Shown here piece by piece: positions 56,510-64,000 of a stretch of DNA of 64,000 nucleotides. A program made the translations under genes and the position numbers. Below the pieces are notes generated by a model. The model made no database searches. It saw nothing but the letters and a program-made list of their open reading frames with translations, and was not told the origin of the DNA. Every line of letters starts with the position of its first letter. Positions within the stretch are counted from its first letter, which is position 1. This DNA comes from Hawksworthiomyces lignivorus (Eukaryota; Ascomycota; Sordariomycetes; Ophiostomatales; Ophiostomataceae). Location: contig NTMA01000048.1 in NCBI GenBank assembly GCA_002917075.1, positions 124,001-188,000 of the forward strand, in the 5' to 3' direction.

Positions 56510-56957
56510 TACAGTGGGTCTACAAAAATAAAGAGACAATTTGAAAAACCTCATTTTCGTCGAACAAACACAACACCTTTAAATCTAAATAACTTTCTAT
56601 AAACACACTGAATTAAAAAACCAATTATATGTCCAAATAGCCTCAAAAATCCCCTTTCGAATGAATCATATCAATATTTCGTATACCAACCATTCGCCTT
56701 AATAACAGCCTTGAGACGCTTTTGCATGGTTATTATCAACTGTTCCAACACTTCTTCTTTAAGCTCATCCCAACACTCAACCGCAGTGGTAACCAAGGCC
56801 CGTAAAGACGTATTATTCTTTGGCATTTCACCAAGTTCAGGCCTCTTTTTTACTATAGCCTCTTTGAGTAATTTCCACAGATTTTCGATAGGGTTTAAAG
56901 GGATGCCAAAAGCCTCCTGGTCGGTGGCAAAATATAGGCATTTTCTAGAAGTATTCT
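56510..56957 (-). mobile_element. Truncated Tc1/mariner-like element, 3' end
   Basis: The low-coordinate end is TA (56510-56511) followed by CAGTGGGTCTACAAAAATAA, a Tc1/mariner-type terminal repeat next to the target dinucleotide. Inside is the C-terminal part of a DDE transposase on the minus strand. The other half of the element and its matching inverted repeat are not found, so this is a dead 5'-truncated copy. Confidence 0.75.
56671..56957 (-). pseudogene. Tc1/mariner transposase C-terminal fragment
   Basis: About 95 codons without an initiating context, ending in a stop at 56671. The reading includes LNPIENLWKLLKEAIVKK, KKRPELGEMPKNNTSLRAL and QKRLKAVIKANGWYTKY, matching the end of Tc1-type transposases (LNPIEN...LW, then the conserved W-D-E-L and ANGWYTKY ends). 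The usual SPDLNPIEN reads EAFGIPLNPIEN, so the catalytic region is already damaged. The first two catalytic aspartates would lie in the missing part. Confidence 0.8.
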
Positions 56958-59104
56958 AAGGAAGAGCAGCCCCGGTCAAGGAGCTTAATATATGCACAAC
57001 GAAATGCAAAATGCAGCACGTTTCTCTTCGTCCATTTCCCTCTTGTAAGTGTTCGTTCCGCAATCAGCACCTCCTGAAGCGGGAACAAAGTTCCCCAGAA
57101 GACAATCAAATAAATTAGATATACGGCTTCAAGAGAATCTTTCTTCTGCTGCTTGGCGTATAAGGCTGAGAGTGCTTGGAATCCTACCGTGTTATTGGCA
57201 AAATCTTGATGTGGAAGTATTGGCGTGTGGATCAGGAATTTAGCCTATACATAGATTACCACCATCGACTAGTTCGACGAGGGTGAAAATTGGAAAATGT
57301 TGCAAATAGCCTTTCTGGACCTCGTGTACCTGAAATGATCGTCCTATAGGATCGCCTTGCTATAGATTGGCTCATTCTGTCTTCCCGTCAATGAGCTCCT
57401 CACATGTGATCTTGCTGGTCTGATAGATTGTCTGTGTATATTTTCCGTTTATTCATGCCGCTCACGTCTCATCTCTCCTAGGGACCGGTTGCCTGGTCGC
57501 TGTTCGATAACGTTCTTGCGGATTATGTATTATTGCTGACGCATGGTACTCCCACCATATACAATCCAAATCAGCTTCGATGTGTCAATTTCCGGTCACA
57601 TAATTTCTGAGAACGACTAGCCAGGAAAAGAAAAAACTATTTACAACTTATGGAGAAATTTTGTTTCAAGCGGCCACTTGAAGCATGGCCTAGTGCAGAC
57701 TCTGAACTTGTTGAAGTGCAGAAACAAAAGCAGACGATATTTCTTGCTCCTACCACACTTTTCACCGGTAGACCCATGGACGTTATCTCTCTTGCCACCT
57801 GTTCAAAATAATTCGATTTGACATACACAAGTACAGGTGCAGGCTCCTAAATAGAGTAAATGGGACACGTCTATATTTTTTCTATCCATTTATCCTGTTA
57901 TTGATCATGTTCAAGATAGATTCTTGAGTGACTTTACAAAGCAGTCGTTGCTGCTCCCCACTAGCATATTCTAGAATTGAAAGCCTGATCGCAACGCTTC
58001 AACATAAAAAAGAAGCACTCGTCCCTCGGTTCGGAGAAGAGCGAAAGCTTAGCTGTACCCTTGAAGCAAAATCAAATCTCCTATGAAGACTTGCGTGGAA
58101 GTGACCAAAGATAACAATATAAGCGCCGCGGCACTTCTCAAAAAATCAGGACAGAGTATAGAGGGCGAGAACGAGAAGATATGACCAAACAAATGCGTGG
58201 CAAGCAAAGCAGAATATATCCTAAATGGCTGCGATGTTCTCTAGGAAATGAACAATGGACTTGGAAGTCTTGCTGAGATGGAGAAGAACTCTAGAAAGGC
58301 AGCTGTGCTCTTCATCGGAAGTACAGAATGTGGCATGTTTGCCTGGTGAAAACGAGTACTACAAAAAAAGTGGCTGAAATGGCTGAAATGCTCATGTCGT
58401 AAATTGCCATACGGAATGGACTGTTGGTGAACCGCGAGAGAATGTACAACAAGGTGCGTGAACGCAGAGAGCACGAAGCATAGGTAAGAACAAGGAAGAA
58501 TCACAAATCAAACATCATAGAAAAAGCAGCAACCGTAAAACATCGAATGAAATGTAGAAAAGGGCGAATCAGAATCAGTAAGGAAACTCATGATAGATCC
58601 CCATATCCAGGCTCCTATAAAGCAGCACGAAAGAAAAAAAAAACGACTACCATGAAACGTCTCTACCATCCCTTTCCACGGACTTCAGTGGAAGTCCAAG
58701 TTAGACGAACAAGGAAAAAGAAATATGAAAAGAGAACGCAAGAGATAGGGAAACACTTCCATTCATAAAGAGTCGTAATTTTTTTTCCCGCCCAATGTTC
58801 CATACCACCGAGAGGAAGCAGTCGTGAATGAGAAAGGGAAGCGACTGGAAAAGAAAATAGGCAACTGGAACAAAGGAAAAAAAGAGAAAACCCTATGACA
58901 CAGAAACAGAACCGAAGGTAAAAGGCGTCGTGCTATGCTTTTAATCTGCCACCTTGACGCCTTTCACATCCGCCAAACGCCAACACTATGACGAAAAGCA
59001 TTGCGCGACGAAAGGAAAATGCCTCCTCTGGATCAGATCACTCTACAAGAGACGGTTAGCTATCAAATTCAGCTGTTGGTAGAAATTAAACAAGTCAAAC
59101 AAAC

Positions 59105-60588
59105 CTAAACACCAGCGGGAGGGGGGCCCGGAGGGCCTTGGTGGGAGTTCGCACCGAAAGGACCAGGCCCGTAAGGGCTCACGCCGCCAGGCACAGCGCC
59201 GTGCACGGGGTAGTGCGGCGGCGGAGGCGCGGGGCGGTAAGGAGTGCCGACACCAGAGTTATTCTGGGAGCGGCCCCAAGACAGACGAACGCGGGAGTTG
59301 CCAATGGGGTAGCCTTGCATCTGGTTGATGGCCATCTCAGCGGCATGGCGGTGCACGAACTGAACGAAACCACAGCCCTTGCCAGGGGGAATCTTAACGT
59401 AGGTGATTTCACCGAATCCCTGGAAGAAAGAACGGAGCTCGTCTTCGGTGACATAGCCAGAAAGCCCACCAACGAAAACGGTCGTGTTGTTCGGGTCTGT
59501 GAACTGATTCATCGGCTGAGGTGCCGTGGGGCCGAAACCAGGCTGGTAGTAGTTGCCGTTGCCGCCATTGCCCATGCCCCAGCCCATACCCACAATAGCA
59601 GGACCGGGAGGGTGCATCTGGTTGCCATGCTGGCCTTGGCCGTACTGATGGGAGCTATGAAGGGTAGATGTTAGTTACATGATACATTAGGTGACGTTGA
59701 CAACACTATCTGAAAATATTACATACCGAGTCTTAGGCGTTGCGGTGGAGATCCGCATCGGACGATTGCCACAGTAAACACCCTGCATTTCGACGAGGGC
59801 ACGCTGCTGGTCCGTCTCATCAGAGAAGCGGACGAAACCGTAGCCGCGAGACTGGCCGGTCACAGCATCGGTCATGATCTTGGCCGACTTGCACGAGGGG
59901 AAGCGAGCCTGGAATAGGCTAACCAGAACAAACTCGTTCACCTCAGGGCCAAGATCGCCAACGAAGATGCTAAACTCGGGGCTGCGGTCATCACTGGAAA
60001 GCGTTAATCGCAAAATCTACACAACAGATTAGACTGAAGCAGCACAGCAATATACGAAACATACCGGCGATCAACGAGTCCGCCACCCGACGCCCAGTTG
60101 AGCTTGAACACGCGCGAAGAGTTGGGAACCGCAGTGCCGTTCAGGCCGAGAGCCTTAGTGGCGGCTTCAGCAGTGTTGAACTCCACAAAGCAGTAGCCGG
60201 CATTGCTAAAATGCGATTTGGGTTAGTGCGACAAAGAAGTAATGGATTAGAACAAAGTCCCCCAGAAACATACCCAGAAGCACGGTCGCGGATCACTTTC
60301 ACGTTGACATTTTCGCCAGAAACAGTCGTGAACACATTCTTGACGAAGTTCTCGTCCATCCAGGGTTCGAGCTCACCCATCCTGAATTGGAAGTCAGCAT
60401 GACCTGCTTTCAAAAGCAGATCGGATTCAAACCCAAGTCTTTGCTTACCAGAGAGTCTTGGAAGACTCGCTGCCCTGGGGAAGGGTGGGAGCATTGGCGT
60501 AAGTCGGGTCGATTGCAGAACCATTGATGGGAGTTGCGGTCGACTCGGTGGCCATGTTGCCATTGGTCGGAGGAGCGAAGCTTGCCAT
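59105..60588 (-). CDS. Three-RRM RNA-binding protein (Csx1/Nam8/TIA-1-like)
   Basis: An RNA-binding protein with the three-RRM layout of S. pombe Csx1, yeast Nam8 and Ngr1, and metazoan TIA-1; roles in that group include mRNA stability and splicing. Five exons, 60588-60449, 60381-60274, 60205-60065, 59993-59727 and 59654-59105, give 401 aa. RRM1 (about 44-123) is KTLWMGELEPWMDENFVKNV and AGYCFVEFNTAEAATKAL, split across three exons. RRM2 (about 136-213) is FSIFVGDLGPEVNEFVLVSL and GQSRGYGFVRFSDETDQQRA. RRM3 (about 276-345) is TTVFVGGLSGYVTEDELRSF and GCGFVQFVHRHAAEMAINQM. RNP1 and RNP2 signatures are visible in all three. The linker before RRM3 is Gly/Asn-rich (GMGWGMGNGGNGNYYQPGFG), and the tail is Pro/Gly/His-rich, likely disordered. 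Which named orthologue it is cannot be decided by eye. Confidence 0.92.
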
Positions 60589-61553
60589 CGTGTAATATCT
60601 GGTGACGCTGTCAGTATTCTCGGTACAGGTCCGTCGTGAAAACCAAAACTTGCATCTCTCTTCCACGATTTGAAACTAAAAAAAGGAATGAAAAACATCT
60701 GTCATCTACTAACCAAAACACTTTCAAGTTGACTTGGAAAGATATGAATGAATAAAATAGAGATGAGGAGGGGCAAGCTGATGAGAAGGTTTAAATAAAA
60801 TCCTATTACAACAGTATTAGCAAACAGTCTCGCACTCGACTCACAGCCAGCCCTGCATACGCGTCAATCGGGCGCTTCCCCCACTCCCTATGCAATGGAA
60901 AAAAACTGTACTACCACACTTTCTTTCATGTGGCGTGCGCAGAAGTTCAAGTGGGAGTTGACGTGAATGCAGCCAACCAGCTAAAACGGTTTGAAGAACA
61001 CTTACGAGATGTACTGGAGGTAGGGAAACTGGTGAACAAATCAATGAACTGGTGTAGACTGAAACGAACCGCCGGGGACAGAAAGTAACGATCCGAATGC
61101 AATTTCAAGCGCCAATTCAGTTTTTGGTATCAGGAACGCCCCACGCCTTGGAAAGTAAATCGAGATCTCCGCCGTGAGAGGTGAAGCAGGAAATACGGTT
61201 GGATGTAAAAAACCACGTTGGGTTTGTCTTTCAGAAACGACAGTGAAGAAAGCCCAATATTGCAAATTAAATATATGCGGAGAACAATAAGTCCGAAGCA
61301 GAGCGAAGCGAAGTTGTCGAAAAGAGGAAAATCAACAAATACGCTTGCGAAGAAAAAGAGCTGAGAAGAAAGTCAGTAATGGACTTAAACGGAACAAACA
61401 AAGACACGGACCACATCGTAAAGGACAACAAGGATAAAAGAGGGAAAGTGAAATGATTTTGCAAGAAAGGCAGTGGATAAAATGCAGAGCCGAGAGCTGA
61501 AATCCAGCAACCAAAGTTGCTCAAGATCATAACATAGGTCTTAGCTAGTTGTT

Positions 61554-61577
61554 GAGATGAAGAGATGAAGAGATGAA
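61554..61577. repeat. (GAGATGAA)3 tandem repeat
   Basis: Three perfect copies of an 8-bp unit about 1 kb upstream of the RRM gene. Confidence 0.9.
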
Positions 61578-63829
61578 GACATAGATTCCCCAGCCTGATG
61601 CTGTTTTGTCATAATCAAATACGCGAGGGGTTCTGCACCACGTCTTTAGGTGGCAGTTAAGCCTTGTTCGGCTAGGTATGACGGCATCAGAATGTGAAGG
61701 AAACGAGTCGAGCGTCGCGCTGCAGTCAAGCGAAAGCTGAGCAGGTGCGGCTTGTTTCAAGTGGTAGAAATGTAAGCGAGATGAGCAAAAGGCAGGGAAA
61801 GTGGCCTAAAACAGGCCCTAAAATCCCGCCTTGTAGCTCTTTATATTATCCGCACAGGGCTGGCTGCTTTTTCTGACAAGTCCGGAATAAAGTCCAACGC
61901 CTAACCCCACACATCTCTTCCCAGTGTTTACCGATTCGAAAGTTTGAAGTTTCTCCCAGAAAACGGCTGGAGCAGAATAAAATGATATAAATGGCGTAAA
62001 AAAAAGCATGTATCGCATTGGGAAGGGAGTCGAAAGCTAAACATGTCGGCTTTAGAATTTGATTGGCGTCGCATATCATCGCGAGATGAGATGCCCATGT
62101 GGTGAAATATACGTGACTCCCGCATGTGATTCTCGCTTTAAGACAATCGATATAGTCGATAGAGAATATATGGTACTGTACTTTTCGGGTGCAAATTTGT
62201 GTGTTGAGCAAAAAGTTTGCGTTGTCAATGAACATATTAAGTGGTCAAGAAACAATGATACAGTCTGTCGAAGAGACTTGGCTCGGTCAATAGTCATTTG
62301 TGTGCTGCATGATCCCGTATATTGTGTGGTCTTGGTCTTGCTTGCACAAAAAAAAAAGAATTATGGAGAGAATATGCGCCGTTGGTGGAGCGATTGGCTT
62401 GCCAATTGGCCTTTCACATCGCATGTATTGCTTGCAAATGATAGCTTCGGCACGACGGTGGTATTGATACCGATGTCCACTGTTGAGTATTGGACTCGGT
62501 TCGGCCGCCAACCCCACTTCCGATACGGCGACAAACCGGAACGCGGTGTATTTGTGTTTGAAGTATGAGATTCGGTAAGAGATGTTTTCGCTTTGTACGT
62601 AGAATGATCGGAGCCAATTTTGAGGATTGCCGAGGTCCCCGCGACGAAGGCAACCATGAATGGTGAGGTGTTTTTCTGAAGCGCGGCGCACGTATATGCG
62701 CCGCAGAGAACACCACAAAGGGAAAACAGAACGGCGCGCAAAAGGCAAGGAAAAAAAAAACAGGACGTCAGTACAATACTCTACCTTTTGAATCGGAACG
62801 ATCTGTATATCGCGACGCTGTTATTCGGGTGAAAATTGGGGGGGATACACGCCGCAGGACGAGGTATGTACTTTTAGTCGTGGAGGATGACTAGGGAGGG
62901 ACGATCGAAACCAAGACGTATCGACGAACAAGAAAGGATGAGGGCGCGTGAAGGGCAAGAGGGGTCGGTGCGGTGCTGTCGAAAAGGCTGAAGCAAAACG
63001 AGAAAAGTAACTCGAAAGGAAAAGCGCGATGCGACAATGACAGGCGATAACACCAACAGAGAAGTAATCTTCCTGGAATCGCAAAAGTACGAAAAGAGGA
63101 AAGGCGAAAAGGAATGCGAATGGGAAAAGAGGAGGGAAAAGATAGGGAAAGGCGTTGCAATTAAGCAGAAAGGAAAAGAAAAGGAAAAGAGAAAAAAAAG
63201 CAATGAGGAAGAGAGGACGTTCAGTCAGAGGGTGAAGGTGGTAAAGTAAGAGGGAAAAAAAATGAGAGGGAAGAGAAAGCGAAAGGGAAGGGGAAGAAAA
63301 AATAGAACAGGAAATCGAAAAATTGGCGAGTCTTTTCCTTGGTGCTATAGAGAGGGGTGATGGAGAAGTGGATGACGGGGTTGCGGGCAGACACCAGAGA
63401 AAGAAAAAGAACAGTGCAGAAGGGGAGGGCGGAAAAAAAAAAAATACATTAAAAAAAATCAGTTGCACTAAAAACTGGGAATAAAGACGAGCAAAAAAGA
63501 CAGTAGCGACCGAGCGATCAGAGTGGAGGCGGAACCGCACACCATGGAATCAGGGGGTGTGAGAGAGAAAAGAAAGGGCAAAAAAAGGAAAGTACACCAA
63601 ACAAGGCAACGGCGCACTGTGTCACTTTGCGCTGTATTACGGCGCAATGCTGGCTCGTATTGCAGGCATACGGTACGGGTACGACACGCCTATGTAAGTA
63701 TGCGAATAAGCGTCATTGTCTGTGTGTGCGTATCAGCGTTTGTACAGGGGAAAAGAAGAAGAAAAAAGGGAATACCTGTACTTAACATCGCTTGTCGCTC
63801 CGTATTCCATAATGGACGGCATGAATCGA

Positions 63830-63831
<2 letters not shown>

Positions 63832-63863
<32 letters not shown>
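63832..63863. repeat. 32-nt poly-T tract
   Basis: An uninterrupted run of 32 T residues on the plus strand. Its length is likely uncertain in any assembly. It could be the A-tail of a retroposed sequence on the minus strand, but no flanking element is recognisable. Confidence 0.85.
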
Positions 63864-64000
63864 CCACACAGAAGTCTGAAGTGCTCAGCCGGCGTAAGAC
63901 GAACTGTGTGGGCAGTTGGCACCGGAAAGTGTACGATATGGATGCTGCTACCCGGACAGTTGGCTCCTTTAGTTTCCTCTTGCCGGCCGTCTTTCTCACC

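Larger units (their letters stand above)
55668..59104. other. AT-rich intergenic with transposon relic
   Basis: A 3.4-kb gap. The only identifiable content is the truncated Tc1/mariner element at 56510-56957. The rest has short frames without domains. The 58.5-59.0 kb part is A-rich on the plus strand and adjoins the 3' end of the RRM gene. Confidence 0.5.
60589..64000. other. 3.4-kb purine-rich region, no gene seen
   Basis: Upstream of the RRM gene. Read on the minus strand this is strongly pyrimidine-rich, especially 62.9-63.5 kb, as in long fungal leaders and promoters. It contains three tandem GAGATGAA units (61554-61577) and a 32-T run (63832-63863). Open frames here are composition artefacts. 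Distal promoter or a long leader of the RRM gene is likely; a gene beyond the window edge is also possible. Confidence 0.5.

Noticed and set aside
62821..63540. 239-codon minus-strand frame rich in Phe, Leu and Ser
   Set aside because: The sequence is almost purely pyrimidine on that strand, so the frame and its hydrophobicity are composition artefacts of a leader-like region.

Overview
The window reads as nuclear DNA of a filamentous ascomycete (Pezizomycotina, probably a Sordariomycete). The evidence is short GT-AG introns of about 46-290 nt, GC-rich exons in AT-richer intergenic DNA, a HET-domain protein, an Ecm33-type GPI wall protein, and fungal forms of Tom40, Uaf30, Hel2 and a Csx1/Nam8-like RNA-binding protein. 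I support 15 protein-coding genes. Gene density is low (about one per 4.3 kb). I recognised no rRNA, tRNA or CRISPR.

Left part (0.9-30 kb), mostly housekeeping genes: TOM40 (-, mitochondrial import pore), a four-exon orphan (-), a 6-phosphofructo-2-kinase that has lost the phosphatase catalytic histidine (+), a Pcs60/Fat2-type peroxisomal acyl-CoA synthetase (-), an SPF45-like splicing factor (+), ECM33 (-), a 7.2-kb stretch without a convincing gene, a UAF30/SWIB chromatin protein (+) and the ribosome-quality-control E3 ligase HEL2 (+).

Middle and right part (30-56 kb), more accessory: a flavin monooxygenase carrying a DUF6314-like C-terminal domain (-), an intronless orphan (+), an MFS transporter of the allantoate/nicotinate permease type (+), a cAMP-receptor-like GPCR (+), a HET-domain protein (-), a coiled-coil protein (+) and a second intronless orphan (-). 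A truncated Tc1/mariner element lies at 56.5 kb. The last gene is a three-RRM RNA-binding protein (-, 59.1-60.6 kb). The final 3.4 kb is purine-rich on the plus strand and holds no convincing gene.

No operon-like pathway is visible. Neighbours are linked only by shared divergent promoters (PCS60/SPF45, HET/coiled-coil) or convergent 3' ends. The points most worth following are the kinase-only PFK2 with a decayed exon inside its first intron, a GC-AG intron in the GPCR, a perfect CACGTG/GATA palindrome and a UUCG-capped hairpin in the 7.2-kb desert, and the 47-56 kb signalling/incompatibility block with orphan genes. Exon joins were made by hand from splice consensus and reading frame; none has transcript support.
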